Positions 24,967-33,740 of a stretch of 64,000 bases of DNA are shown here, piece by piece (position 1 is the first letter of the stretch; each line of letters begins with the position of its first letter). Source of the DNA: Hydrogenobacter sp. T-8 (lineage in GTDB: Bacteria; Aquificota; Aquificia; Aquificales; Aquificaceae); the NCBI RefSeq assembly GCF_011006175.1, contig NZ_CP048795.1, positions 1,542,491-1,606,490 on the forward strand, in the 5' to 3' direction. The translations under genes and the position numbers were made by a program. The notes under the pieces are model-generated. The model was not told where the DNA came from and searched no databases. It was given only the letters and a program-made list of their open reading frames with translations.

Positions 24967-25797
24967 TCAGATATCCCTCATAATTTCCTCCGCATGGTAA
25001 GAAGACCGGGCAAGGGGTTTGGAGAGAACCCCTTCAAATCCCATCTCAAGTGCCATCTCTTCAAGTTTTTTGAAGTCTTCTTCATGATAGAGTTTTTTCA
25101 CAGGATAATGTCTGGGGCTTGGTCGTAGATATTGACCTATTACAAGGATAGAAACACCTACCTTTCTAAGGTCTTCTATGGTCCTAAGTATATCCTCCCA
25201 GCTCTCACCAAAGCCCAGCATAATACCAGATTTTACAGGTGCCACCTTGCTCTCCGAATAAAACCTGAGAACTTTTAGACTTCTTCTGTAGTCTCCCTGA
25301 GGTCTTACTTCCTTAAAAACCCTCTCCACAGTTTCTATGTTGTGAGAGAGTATGCTTGGCTTTGAGTTTACCACCTTCTCCAAAGACCTCTCAGAGCCCT
25401 GAAAGTCCGGCGTTAACACCTCTATCCTTAGATGGCTGTCTTTGGACTTTAAAAACTCCACGCATCTTTTAAAGTGTTCCGCACCGTAATCTGGCAAGTC
25501 ATCCCTGTCTACAGAAGTAATTACTACATGCTTGAGCCCAAGCTCCTTTACCGCATAATAAAGTCTTACTGGTTCTGATGGGTCTGGTGGTTTTGGCTTT
25601 CCTGTGGATACATGGCAATACTTACAGGCTCTTGTGCAAAAACTTCCCAACATAAGAAAAGTGGCGGTTCCTTTTGAAAAGCACTCCCCCATATTGGGAC
25701 AGAGAGATTCTTCACAAACGGTATTGAGAGAATATTTTTTGACTATCCGCAAGGTTTTTCCGATTAGTTCTGTCTGGGGTGCCTTAACTGAGAACAT
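24967..25797 (-). CDS. lipA: Lipoyl synthase
   Basis: 276 residues. The auxiliary cluster cysteines (CEESLCPNMGECF) and the radical-SAM CTRACKYC are both present, with the SSYHAEE C-terminal serine element (RSSYHAEEI). LipA inserts two sulfurs into protein-bound octanoyl groups. The start overlaps engB by 14 bases. Confidence 0.96.
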   Translation of the reverse strand: MFSVKAPQTELIGKTLRIVKKYSLNTVCEESLCPNMGECFSKGTATFLMLGSFCTRACKYCHVSTGKPKPPDPSEPVRLYYAVKELGLKHVVITSVDRDDLPDYGAEHFKRCVEFLKSKDSHLRIEVLTPDFQGSERSLEKVVNSKPSILSHNIETVERVFKEVRPQGDYRRSLKVLRFYSESKVAPVKSGIMLGFGESWEDILRTIEDLRKVGVSILVIGQYLRPSPRHYPVKKLYHEEDFKKLEEMALEMGFEGVLSKPLARSSYHAEEIMRDI

Positions 25798-26335
25798 ATT
25801 TCAAAAGCTCCCTTTTGCCCTTGCCTTCCTTTGAAGAGGTCAAGACCACCTCTGCGTCGGACACTTCCCTTAACCTCTTTAGACTTGAGCTAATCTCCTT
25901 TTGGCTCGCTCTGTCGCACTTGGTAAGAGCTATGACATAAGGAAGTCTAAGGCTCTGTAGCCATTGGATGCTTTCCATATCAAGCTCTGTAGGACCTACA
26001 AGACTATCAATGAGCAGAACTACCAGCTTTATATTCCTCCAGCAGGTATGGAAGTAGTTTTCTATGACCCTTTTCCATTCATCCCTTAGCCTTTTTGAAA
26101 CCTTAGCATATCCATAACCCGGCAAGTCTACAAGGTATAGGTCATACTCTTCAAGCAGGAAAAAGTTTATAGCTCTTGTTCTACCCGGTTCTTTGCTTAC
26201 TCTTGCTATGTCCTGCCCTACGAGCATGTTTATCAAAGAGGACTTTCCCACGTTTGACCTTCCCACAAAGACCACATGCCTTAGCTCATCTTCTGGAAAG
26301 TTTTCAAAAAAGCTCCCTACAAACCTAACCCTCAT
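25784..26335 (-). CDS. engB: Ribosome-biogenesis GTPase EngB (YsxC)
   Basis: 183 residues. GTPase motifs: G1 GRSNVGKSS, G2/G3 region GRTRAINFF and DLPGYGYAKV, G4 TKCD, G5 TSSKEG. This compact one-domain GTPase acts in 50S subunit assembly. It overlaps folC by 4 bases and lipA by 14. Confidence 0.95.
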   Translation of the reverse strand: MRVRFVGSFFENFPEDELRHVVFVGRSNVGKSSLINMLVGQDIARVSKEPGRTRAINFFLLEEYDLYLVDLPGYGYAKVSKRLRDEWKRVIENYFHTCWRNIKLVVLLIDSLVGPTELDMESIQWLQSLRLPYVIALTKCDRASQKEISSSLKRLREVSDAEVVLTSSKEGKGKRELLKYVLS

Positions 26336-27558
26336 ATCATCCTGCTTTTTTCCAAACTCTCCTTTACCTCACCCACAAGATATAGAGAGCCAAGAACCAA
26401 TAAGTCTTCCTTTATTTCCAAGACCTGCTCCGCACTATCAAGAAAAAGCACTTCTCTAAAGCCCATTTCCTTTGCCTTTTCGTATAGCTTTGTCAAATCT
26501 TCACCTCTGTGATGCTTTAAGGGAACCAAGTAGACCCTCTCTGAAAGCTCTCTTAGGTAAGAAAGAGAAAGCTCCCACTCCTTATCCCTAAGGGCGGTAA
26601 AAACAGGTGTAAGGCTTCCAAAGTGCCTTTTTACTTCCTTTACAACCCTTGCCACACCGTCTGGATTGTGAGCTCCATCAAGCAAAAGTAAAGGCTTTTC
26701 CCTTAATACCTCCATCCTTCCTTCCCACCTTGTGTCCCTTAGTGCCTTTTTGAGAGGCTCTTCTTTCAAATCAATCAAAAGCCCCACAGCTCTTATGGCA
26801 AGGCTTGCATTGTCTATTTGATATTTACCCCACAGACCAAGCTCTGCATTTCTAAGCTCTACTTTTTCATCTTGATAAAAATCTAATATCGTCCTTGTCC
26901 CCTCAACCCTTCCCGCAGAGAAAAAGTCTATACCCGCCACCCATAGGTCCCTTATATCGCATAGCTCAAGGGCTTTCGTGTAAAGTGGATACCTCATGCT
27001 TCCCAAAACTAAGGGCTTTCCCCTTTTGTATATACCCAGCTTTTCTACCGCTCTACTTTCGCAGTCTTTTCCGAGCCATTTTGTGTGGTCTCTTTGCACG
27101 TTGGTTATTACGCATACTTCAGGTTGGCAAACCTTTGTGGCATCCCACCTTCCACCCATTCCTACTTCGAAAACCGCAAAATCCACTCCTTCCTCTTCAA
27201 AGTATAATAGTGCCACAAGAGTGCAGGCTTCAAAGTATGTAAGCTCAAACCTCTCAAAGACCCCTTTTAGCTCCTTTACATACTCAGAGAGTCTCTCCTC
27301 AGATATCTTCTCTCCGTTTATCCTCCACCTTTCTCGCTCCTCAAAAAGATGTGGAGATACAAACCATCCTACTTTGTAGCCATGATGCTTAAGTATGTTT
27401 TGAGCAAAGGCACAGGTAGAACCCTTCCCGTTAGTTCCACCTATTTGAAGGGAAATATAGGAAGGTTTAAAGGAAAGATAGCTTACCGCCCTTTCTATTC
27501 TATCCAGAGTGGGGACTATTTGATAGTCTTTGCCTTCATAAAGGTCGTAAATCCGCAT
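26332..27558 (-). CDS. folC: Folylpolyglutamate / dihydrofolate synthase
   Basis: 408 residues of the Mur-ligase fold: P-loop GTNGKGSTC, VFEVGMGGRWDAT, ITNVQRDHTKWLG and LLDGAHNPDGV. FolC adds glutamate to folates and may also form dihydrofolate. It heads the minus-strand run folC-engB-lipA. Confidence 0.94.
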   Translation of the reverse strand: MRIYDLYEGKDYQIVPTLDRIERAVSYLSFKPSYISLQIGGTNGKGSTCAFAQNILKHHGYKVGWFVSPHLFEERERWRINGEKISEERLSEYVKELKGVFERFELTYFEACTLVALLYFEEEGVDFAVFEVGMGGRWDATKVCQPEVCVITNVQRDHTKWLGKDCESRAVEKLGIYKRGKPLVLGSMRYPLYTKALELCDIRDLWVAGIDFFSAGRVEGTRTILDFYQDEKVELRNAELGLWGKYQIDNASLAIRAVGLLIDLKEEPLKKALRDTRWEGRMEVLREKPLLLLDGAHNPDGVARVVKEVKRHFGSLTPVFTALRDKEWELSLSYLRELSERVYLVPLKHHRGEDLTKLYEKAKEMGFREVLFLDSAEQVLEIKEDLLVLGSLYLVGEVKESLEKSRMI

Positions 27559-27573
27559 AAGGATAAATTATAG

Positions 27574-27588
27574 CCCCCCGAAGGGGGG
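27574..27588 (-). terminator. Hairpin after cspA
   Basis: CCCCCC-TTC-GGGGGG on the minus strand, 6 bases beyond the cspA stop, followed by CTATAATTT and not a clean T run. It is a plausible but weak terminator between cspA and folC. Confidence 0.55.
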
Positions 27589-27593
27589 AAGGT

Positions 27594-27803
27594 TCAAGAC
27601 AAGACCCTTACGTTCTTTGCCCTTAAGCCTTTTGTATCCTGTTCTACTTCAAACTCAACCCTTTGTCCTTGCTCAAGGGTTTTAAAGCCTCTTTGTTGTA
27701 TGGCGGAGAAGTGGACAAACACATCCCCTTGATTGTCATCTCGGGTTATAAAGCCATAACCCTTTTCCTTGCTAAACCATTTGACTGTGCCTGTAAGTGA
27801 CAT
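27594..27803 (-). CDS. cspA: Cold-shock-type single-stranded nucleic acid-binding protein
   Basis: 69 residues from ATG 27803, preceded by AGGAGG; the longer frame to 27896 is untranslated leader. RNP1 ([10 protein letters not shown]) and RNP2 (DVFVHFSAI) are present. The promoter at 27885-27913 gives a leader of about 75 bases, which may regulate translation as in other csp genes. Confidence 0.95.
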   Translation of the reverse strand: MSLTGTVKWFSKEKGYGFITRDDNQGDVFVHFSAIQQRGFKTLEQGQRVEFEVEQDTKGLRAKNVRVLS

Positions 27804-27884
27804 GGGACAAAAACCTCCTAAAAAGTTATTACTGAGCAAGCAAGAAAGGTAGGCGCCCTCCCTTTCTTTACTCACTCTGGGATA

Positions 27885-27913
27885 ATCATAAGCCATCCTC
27901 TTGTCTTTGTCAA
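27885..27913 (-). promoter_or_regulatory. Sigma-70-type promoter of cspA
   Basis: On the minus strand TTGACA (27913-27908), 17-base spacer, TATGAT (27890-27885). Its -35 region lies beside that of the divergent tatA promoter. Confidence 0.8.
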
Positions 27914-27929
27914 GGGGTAGGCATATAAT
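27901..27929 (+). promoter_or_regulatory. Sigma-70-type promoter of the tatA pair
   Basis: TTGTCT (27901-27906), 17-base spacer, TATAAT (27924-27929), with GGAGGTGAAAG before the ATG at 27952. The span overlaps the cspA promoter on the other strand, so polymerase cannot occupy both at once. Confidence 0.75.
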
Positions 27930-27951
27930 TAAAAGTCAAGGAGGTGAAAGC

Positions 27952-28131
27952 ATGCATTTCCCATTACCTTGGCAGATAGTGCTTATACTTCTTGTAATCC
28001 TTGTTATATTTGGTGCGTCAAAATTGCCCGAGTTCGGTAAGGGTCTGGGTGAAGGCATAAGGAACTTCAAGAAAGCCCTTTCAGGTGAAACAGAAGAGGA
28101 GAAAAAGCCAGAGAAGAAGGAGCAGGCATGA
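27952..28131 (+). CDS. tatA: Twin-arginine translocase subunit TatA, first copy
   Basis: 59 residues from ATG 27952. N-terminal membrane helix (WQIVLILLVILVIFGA), the FG hinge, then the amphipathic helix KLPEFGKGLGEGIRNFKKA and an acidic tail. It forms the export pore for Tat substrates such as the ttrA- and ttrB-like products. TatC is not in the window. It is coupled to the next tatA by a 4-base overlap. Confidence 0.93.
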   Translation: MHFPLPWQIVLILLVILVIFGASKLPEFGKGLGEGIRNFKKALSGETEEEKKPEKKEQA

Positions 28132-28325
28132 TACCACAGCTCTCCCTTACGGAGATACTACTCATATTAGTGGTGGCTATGCTCCTGTTCGGAGCGGGCA
28201 GGCTTCCAGAGATAGGGAGGTCCCTCGGTGAAGGCATAAGGAACTTCAAGAGAGCCTTTTCAGGTGAGGAGGAAAAGGTAAAGGAGGTAAAGGGACAAGA
28301 AGTCAAGAAGGGAGAGAAGTCTTAA
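28128..28325 (+). CDS. Twin-arginine translocase subunit TatA/TatB-like, second copy
   Basis: 65 residues. It has the same plan as the preceding protein (EILLILVVAMLLFGAGRLPE, then GRSLGEGIRNFKRAFSG) and shares the block LGEGIRNFK, a tandem duplication. An acidic residue (Glu) near the start of its membrane helix (LSLTEIL) is a trait seen in TatB and TatE-like members, so the second copy may take a TatB-like role. Its end overlaps nusB, on the other strand, by 4 bases. Confidence 0.88.
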   Translation: MIPQLSLTEILLILVVAMLLFGAGRLPEIGRSLGEGIRNFKRAFSGEEEKVKEVKGQEVKKGEKS

Positions 28326-28738
28326 CCTCCACTCAGCCTCTCTCTCACCACCCTTCCAAGGATGCCGTTTATAAACCTTGCGGACTTTTTGCCCGCATAT
28401 TTTTGTGCGAGCTTTACATAATCATAGGTGGTGAGTTTGGGGTTTTTTACACCTATATACAAAAACTCCGCAAGGGCTATCCTTAGTATGTTCCTTTCTA
28501 TATAACCAACCCTGTCTATGTCCCACTTTTCTGAAAGCTCTGCTATGAGCTTGTCAATGTCTGTGGAATTATCCATGTATGTTCTTACCAATTTTCTTAT
28601 ATATCTTCTTTGGTCTGAGATGTTTATACGGTTTGCGGATATGTATTCCTCCACCAAAGATTCTAATGGCTCTCCTTTCATATCCCACTGGTAGAGGACC
28701 AAAAAGGCGTCCTTTCTCGCTTTAGGCTTGTATATCAT
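28322..28738 (-). CDS. nusB: Transcription antitermination factor NusB
   Basis: 138 residues, helical, with R-x-x-A-F-x-x-L-Y at the start ([11 protein letters not shown]) and [17 protein letters not shown] near the end, as in NusB. It binds boxA RNA with NusE during rRNA transcription. It overlaps ribH by 4 bases. Confidence 0.93.
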   Translation of the reverse strand: MIYKPKARKDAFLVLYQWDMKGEPLESLVEEYISANRINISDQRRYIRKLVRTYMDNSTDIDKLIAELSEKWDIDRVGYIERNILRIALAEFLYIGVKNPKLTTYDYVKLAQKYAGKKSARFINGILGRVVRERLSGG

Positions 28739-29202
28739 TCAAAACTTCTCAGAAGGTTTACCATCTCTATAAGGGCTAATGCGGACTCCCAGCCCTTATT
28801 GCCTTGCTTTGTCCCAGCCCTTTCTACTGCTTGCTCCAAAGTGTCCGCGGTTATGACCCCAAAGCTAACAGGCTTGCCCGTCTCAAGACTTACCATGGCA
28901 AGACCCTTAGCAACTTCGCTGGCTATGTAATCAAAGTGCGGAGTCTGTCCTCTTATAAGGACTCCAAGTGCAATAACACCGTCCACCTTCTTTTTGTTTA
29001 TGAGCTCCTTTACCGCAATTGGAAGTTCCCAAGACCCTGGGACTCTTACAAGATGTATGTTTTCTTCGCTTCCTCCGTGCCTAAGTATGCAGTCTATAGC
29101 TCCTTCTATAAGCCTATCTACAAGAAGATGGTTAAACCTGCTTGCCACTATACCAAAGCTAAAACCTTCTGCCCTTAAAAGACCTTCATACTTGTGCATC
29201 AC
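28735..29202 (-). CDS. ribH: 6,7-dimethyl-8-ribityllumazine synthase
   Basis: 155 residues. Motifs [33 protein letters not shown] (catalytic His) and GNKGWESA are those of lumazine synthase, the penultimate enzyme of riboflavin synthesis. The ribH-nusB order is common. Its start overlaps panC by 17 bases. Confidence 0.96.
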   Translation of the reverse strand: MMHKYEGLLRAEGFSFGIVASRFNHLLVDRLIEGAIDCILRHGGSEENIHLVRVPGSWELPIAVKELINKKKVDGVIALGVLIRGQTPHFDYIASEVAKGLAMVSLETGKPVSFGVITADTLEQAVERAGTKQGNKGWESALALIEMVNLLRSFE

Positions 29203-30046
29203 CTAACCTCCAGTTGTCTATAAGCCTCGTATTGCCTACCCATACCGCAAGAAGAATTCTATCACCTATCTTTACTTCGCTAACAGGTTTTAGGTCCTGG
29301 TCGGTTATTTCCACATAGTCTATCCCTTTTACGTGTGGATGCTTTAGTATAAACTCCCTTATGGCTTCTTTTAGAAGGTTTGCGTCAGTGTTGCCACTCT
29401 TAAAAAGTTTTTCCGCAAGGAGAAAAGACCTATAGAGGGAAAGAGCGGACTCTCTCTCTTCGGGGGAAAGGTATGTGTTTCTTGAACTAAGAGCAAGCCC
29501 ATCTGGGTCTCTAACTGTGGGAACTGGCACGATTTCCACAGGCAAACTCAAGTCCTTTACAAGCCTTTGAACCACTTTGAGTTGTTGATAGTCCTTCTCT
29601 CCAAAGTATGCCCTGTCTGGCTGGATGATATTAAAGAGCTTAAGCACTACGGTGCACACGCCGTTAAAGTGCCCTGGTCTAAATTTACCCTCCAGTATGT
29701 CCGTTAGTCCCTTAATCTCAATGTTTATTAGAGGCTTTTCTGGATACATATCCTCATCGGAGGGAGCAAAAACCACATCCGCACCCTCTTCCGCACATAT
29801 GCTTATGTCCCTTTCTAAGTCTCTGGGATATCTTTCGTAGTCTTCTCCTTGACCGAACTGGAGGGGGTTTACATATATGCTTACCACTGTTATATCGTTT
29901 TGTATCTTCGAGTCCCTTATGAGCCTTCTGTGTCCCTCGTGAAGGTAGCCCATAGTGGGGACAAAGCCTATACTCTGCTTGCTGTCGCACCTTACAGACT
30001 TCAGATAATTCCTTATCTCCCTTGGCTTTCTAAAAAGTGTAGGCAT
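29186..30046 (-). CDS. panC: Pantothenate synthetase
   Basis: 286 residues. [14 protein letters not shown] has the HxGH nucleotide-binding motif, FGEKDYQQL follows, and ALSSRNTYL is the KMSKS-equivalent loop. PanC joins pantoate and beta-alanine. The start lies 33 bases from that of the divergent recO-like gene. Confidence 0.96.
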   Translation of the reverse strand: MPTLFRKPREIRNYLKSVRCDSKQSIGFVPTMGYLHEGHRRLIRDSKIQNDITVVSIYVNPLQFGQGEDYERYPRDLERDISICAEEGADVVFAPSDEDMYPEKPLINIEIKGLTDILEGKFRPGHFNGVCTVVLKLFNIIQPDRAYFGEKDYQQLKVVQRLVKDLSLPVEIVPVPTVRDPDGLALSSRNTYLSPEERESALSLYRSFLLAEKLFKSGNTDANLLKEAIREFILKHPHVKGIDYVEITDQDLKPVSEVKIGDRILLAVWVGNTRLIDNWRLGDAQV

Positions 30047-30079
30047 GGCACACGGTTCAAGGAAGTATAATTATAGCAT

Positions 30080-30658
30080 ATGTCCGCAAAAGGTAGTTTT
30101 CTTATTCTCAAGAGGTATAGAGCAGGTGATGAGGACATAATCTTAAAGGTTTACGGAACGTGTGGAATTGCAAAGGTCTTAGTGCCAAACGGGTTTAGAG
30201 TGGAGCGTGGACTTTTGGGATATACAGAGCCCTTTAACTTTGTAAGCATAGTATACAAGCAAGCAGGAAACGTTATAATCCTCCAAGACCTACTTGAAGT
30301 GGAGTTTTTATCCTATCTTTCCCTTGAAGACTATAAAAGGTATGTTTGGATGAATTCTCTTGCACTTTTTGTGGAAAGATGGTTTCTTCAATATGACCCT
30401 GAGCTTTTCAATATACTACTTTTTTACATAAGCATGGACCCAGAAAACCACGACCTTTTTCTTTTGAGGTTTAAGTTGGAGTTTTTGAAACACATGGGAC
30501 TGTATAAGGAAGATATCTTTGAGGAAAGGCTCAGAGGCTTTGTGAAGAGGTTGATAGAAGAGCGGTCCCTAAAAAAACTTGAAAGACTAAGGGTAAGCAA
30601 GGAGCTCATTACTAAGCTTGACCAAGCAATAGAATCTCACCTTTCCTCTTCTCTGTAG
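30080..30658 (+). CDS. RecO-like DNA repair protein
   Basis: 192 residues. The N-terminal part (FLILKRYRAGDEDIILKVYG, then GIAKVLVPNGFRV) fits the RecO OB fold, followed by a helical region. There is no Cys4 zinc site as in many RecO proteins. Assignment rests on this pattern and is moderate. TATAAT lies 8 bases before the ATG. Its 3' end overlaps the convergent hldE-C gene by 22 bases. Confidence 0.55.
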   Translation: MSAKGSFLILKRYRAGDEDIILKVYGTCGIAKVLVPNGFRVERGLLGYTEPFNFVSIVYKQAGNVIILQDLLEVEFLSYLSLEDYKRYVWMNSLALFVERWFLQYDPELFNILLFYISMDPENHDLFLLRFKLEFLKHMGLYKEDIFEERLRGFVKRLIEERSLKKLERLRVSKELITKLDQAIESHLSSSL

Positions 30659-31116
30659 AGGTCTAATATCCTCTCAATTATCTTAGAGGTAGAAATGTCA
30701 AACTCAAACTCAACCCTCTCCACCTTCCCACCATAAGATAGCACAAAGTCCGCACCCACTATATTTTCTACCTGCCAGTCCGCACCCTTTACAAGCACAT
30801 GGGGTCTTATAGCCCTTATGAGTTCTATGGGTGTGTCTTCTTCAAAGATAACCACATAGTCTACTGGCTTGAGACAATCAAGCAAGTAAGCCCTCATATG
30901 TTGGGGTATTATAGGTCTTTTTGGACCCTTTATTCTCCTTATGGAGCTGTCAGAGTTTAAACCCACCACCAATATATCACCATAGCTCTTAGCCTTTGAA
31001 AGGTAATGAGCGTGTCCCGCATGAATTATGTCAAAGCATCCGTTAGTAAAGACTATTCTTTTTTCCTCTCTAAGAGGCTCAAGAACCCTTAAAAGCTCCT
31101 CAAGACTAAGAACCAT
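30637..31116 (-). CDS. rfaE2: D-glycero-beta-D-manno-heptose 1-phosphate adenylyltransferase (HldE C-terminal type)
   Basis: 159 residues. FTNGCFDIIHAGHAHYL contains the HxGH cytidylyltransferase-like motif, and STSKIIERI near the end matches the RfaE domain II. It makes ADP-heptose for the LPS inner core, so the cell has a Gram-negative envelope. The kinase half is a separate gene not seen here. It overlaps glgA by 11 bases. Confidence 0.92.
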   Translation of the reverse strand: MVLSLEELLRVLEPLREEKRIVFTNGCFDIIHAGHAHYLSKAKSYGDILVVGLNSDSSIRRIKGPKRPIIPQHMRAYLLDCLKPVDYVVIFEEDTPIELIRAIRPHVLVKGADWQVENIVGADFVLSYGGKVERVEFEFDISTSKIIERILDLYREEER

Positions 31117-32557
31117 ATTTCCTTAGCATTATAGCGGTAGAATAAATCCTTTCATATTCTCTGGCACTCTTTTCCCAAGAAAAATCCTTTTTCATGCATC
31201 TTTTTATTATCTCCTGCCATTCCTTTGAGTGGTCGCAGGTATGCATATCGTAGTAGACCCTTGCCTTTAAAAGGGCATGCATAAGCTCTTTGCTTGAGTA
31301 TTCTTCAAAGGCAAAGCCGTTTCCCTCGTGTGGGTTTTCCACAAAGTCCACCACCGTGTCTTTTAGACCACCTGTTGACCTCACTATAGGTACAGTGCCA
31401 TACCTCATGGCTATCATCTGAGATATGCCACAAGGCTCAAACAGAGAGGGCATTAGAAACATATCCGCACCTGCGAATATCTTGTGAGCGAGCTCTTCGT
31501 TGTATTCTATCCTCACTCTTACGCTTTCTGGATGTTTTTTCATAAACTCTATTAGCATATCCTGATACTTTTCCTCACCAGAACCCAGAAAGACAAAGTC
31601 AAAACCTTCTCTAACCGCTTCGCAGATGATACCTTGAACAAGGTCAAGACCCTTTTGTGCGGTAAGCCTTGAAACCATTCCAACAAGAGGTCTATCATTA
31701 GGAGTTTTAAGTCCAAAGGTCTCTTTTAAATGCTTTTTGTTACTTGCTTTTCCCTTGTGGAAATTTTTCAGACTGTAGTGGTATTTTATAAACTTATCAG
31801 TTTCGGGGTTCCAAACCTCGTAGTCTATGCCATTTAGGATACCAAAGAAGTATTTTTTCTCCCTTATAAGACCCTCAAGCCCATAGGCGTATTGCCTTAG
31901 CTCCTCCGCATAGGAGGGGCTTACAGTAGTCAGAACATCACAAAAGGCTATACCAGCCTTTAGAAAGTTTATCCTTCCATAGAACTCAATGCCTGTAAAA
32001 GGATGGTAAAGCTCCCAAGGTAGGTTCAAAAGGGGCAAGAAGTGTGGGTCGTATATACCTTGGTGGAGGGCGTTATGTATGGTAAACACAGTAGGGATAG
32101 GCTCTAACTCTGGATAGTGTATTTTCTTATACAGGGGGACAAGTCCCGTATGCCAGTCGTGTAAATGTATAATGTCGGGGTTCAGTTGCAGGCTCTTTAT
32201 GACTTCAAGGCTTGCCAAAGAAAGAAAGCCAAACCTTAGGGGGTTGTCTTCATATTCACCCTTCGGGGTTGAGTATATGTGTTCCCTTTGATAATATTCA
32301 GGATAGTCCAAAAAGTAATATCTCACATGGTCTTTTATCTCTTCAAGTATTCCAAACTCTACCCAATGGTTGTTGAAAAAAATCTTTCCCTTAGCCACAT
32401 TTTTGGGCTCTATCCTAACTTTTGAGTATCTTGGCATTATCACATAAAGGGTGTGTCCAAGCCTTATAAGTGCCTTTGCAAGAGAGTGAACCACATCCCC
32501 AAGACCCCCTGCCTTCACAAAGGCGGAACTTTCTGAGGCAACAAACACTATTTTCAT
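31106..32557 (-). CDS. glgA: Glycogen synthase (ADP-glucose type)
   Basis: 483 residues, GT5 family. KAGGLGDVVHSLAKAL is the N-terminal nucleotide-sugar loop, with HLHDWHTGLVPLY, and the C-terminal SLFEPCGISQMIAMRYGT has the catalytic E-x7-E region. A GGGGGAG ribosome site precedes the ATG. No glgC or glgB neighbour is present. Confidence 0.95.
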   Translation of the reverse strand: MKIVFVASESSAFVKAGGLGDVVHSLAKALIRLGHTLYVIMPRYSKVRIEPKNVAKGKIFFNNHWVEFGILEEIKDHVRYYFLDYPEYYQREHIYSTPKGEYEDNPLRFGFLSLASLEVIKSLQLNPDIIHLHDWHTGLVPLYKKIHYPELEPIPTVFTIHNALHQGIYDPHFLPLLNLPWELYHPFTGIEFYGRINFLKAGIAFCDVLTTVSPSYAEELRQYAYGLEGLIREKKYFFGILNGIDYEVWNPETDKFIKYHYSLKNFHKGKASNKKHLKETFGLKTPNDRPLVGMVSRLTAQKGLDLVQGIICEAVREGFDFVFLGSGEEKYQDMLIEFMKKHPESVRVRIEYNEELAHKIFAGADMFLMPSLFEPCGISQMIAMRYGTVPIVRSTGGLKDTVVDFVENPHEGNGFAFEEYSSKELMHALLKARVYYDMHTCDHSKEWQEIIKRCMKKDFSWEKSAREYERIYSTAIMLRKYGS

Positions 32558-32581
32558 AGCTCCCCCTTAAAATTATAGTCT

Positions 32582-33400
32582 ATGATAGACAACCTTTTGT
32601 TAAGATTCGTTGAAGAAGACTTGGGACGAGGAGATATAACCACAGAAGGCGTATTTAGAGGCGAGAGGGCAAGAGGGGTCATAAGGGCAAAGGAAGGTGG
32701 AGTCCTTGCTGGAATAGACTTTGCTCTTAGGGTGTTTCAGCTCTTGGGGGAAATAAAGCTAATATATGCAATGAAGGATGGGGAAGAGTTTTCTAAGGGG
32801 GATGAAATTTTGGTAATAGAAGCTCCTGCCAACTTGCTCTTGATGGGTGAGAGGGTAGCTCTTAATCTTTTACAGAGACTGAGCGGGATAGCAACCCTAA
32901 CACGAGAGTTTGTTAGAGCCCTTGAGGGAACTGGAGTGAGAATACTTGACACAAGAAAAACTACGCCCGGTATGAGATACTTTGAAAAATACGCTGTAAG
33001 GGTGGGAGGTGGTCTTAATCATAGGTATGCCCTTTACGATATGGTGTTAATAAAGGATAATCACAAAGCCATAGCGGGTAGCATAACAGAGGCGGTCAAA
33101 AGGGTTAGAGAGAGGATAAGCCCAGTCTACAAAATTGAGGTGGAGGTGGAAAACCTCCAAGAGCTCCAAGAGGCTCTGCAGTGTGGTGTTGATATGGTAT
33201 TGCTTGATAATTTTAGTCCAGAGGAAGTAAGAAAAGCGGTAGCCTTAACAAAGGACAGAGTTATAGTGGAAGTATCTGGGAATATAAACCTTCACAACAT
33301 AAAGGACTATGCCATAGAAGGCGTTCACTTTATATCAAGCGGTGCAATAACTCACTCTGCAAGATGGCGTGACTTGAGCATGAGGCTTTTTAGAATATAA
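32582..33400 (+). CDS. nadC: Quinolinate phosphoribosyltransferase (nicotinate-nucleotide pyrophosphorylase)
   Basis: 272 residues. Motifs EEDLGRGDITTE, LDTRKTTPGMR, GGLNHRYALYDMVLIKDNH and VDMVLLDNFSPEE are diagnostic. NadC makes nicotinate mononucleotide in NAD synthesis, the pathway to which nadD in this window also belongs. TAAAAT stands 8 bases before the ATG, with no ribosome site; glgA diverges from 24 bases away. Confidence 0.97.
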   Translation: MIDNLLLRFVEEDLGRGDITTEGVFRGERARGVIRAKEGGVLAGIDFALRVFQLLGEIKLIYAMKDGEEFSKGDEILVIEAPANLLLMGERVALNLLQRLSGIATLTREFVRALEGTGVRILDTRKTTPGMRYFEKYAVRVGGGLNHRYALYDMVLIKDNHKAIAGSITEAVKRVRERISPVYKIEVEVENLQELQEALQCGVDMVLLDNFSPEEVRKAVALTKDRVIVEVSGNINLHNIKDYAIEGVHFISSGAITHSARWRDLSMRLFRI

Positions 33401-33422
33401 TTAACAATTTAAGGAGGTTAAG

Positions 33423-33740
33423 ATGTTTCAAGTTCCAGAGGTTGGACCACAAGAAGCAAAGGAGCTGCTACAAAGGGATAATGTAGTCCTTCTTGATGTT
33501 AGAACACCGCAGGAGCACGTTCAGCTTAGAATTCCCAATTCCATGCTCATACCCCTTGATGAACTCAGATACGCCTATAAGGACCTTCCTAAGGATAAAA
33601 CCTACATAGTTTACTGCAGGAGCGGTGAGAGAAGCGCCTTTGCGGTATACTTCCTTAGGCACATGGGCTATGAAGCCTACAACCTCTCAGGTGGTATAAT
33701 TGTCTGGCCCTACGAGAAGGAGTCTGGACCTCCTAAATGA
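33423..33740 (+). CDS. Single-domain rhodanese
   Basis: 105 residues. LLDVRTPQEH begins the fold and YCRSGERS carries the active-site Cys of a rhodanese loop, then AYNLSGGIIVW. It probably carries sulfane sulfur in the cytoplasm, as no signal peptide is present. AAGGAGG precedes the ATG. It overlaps the lipoprotein gene by 4 bases. Confidence 0.9.
   Translation: MFQVPEVGPQEAKELLQRDNVVLLDVRTPQEHVQLRIPNSMLIPLDELRYAYKDLPKDKTYIVYCRSGERSAFAVYFLRHMGYEAYNLSGGIIVWPYEKESGPPK

Noticed and set aside
24940-24970. A fifth, degenerate CRISPR repeat starting GTTTTTTCAG after repeat 4
   Set aside because: Only the first few bases match the repeat, the supposed spacer would be about 20 bases, and the sequence is the end of lipA.
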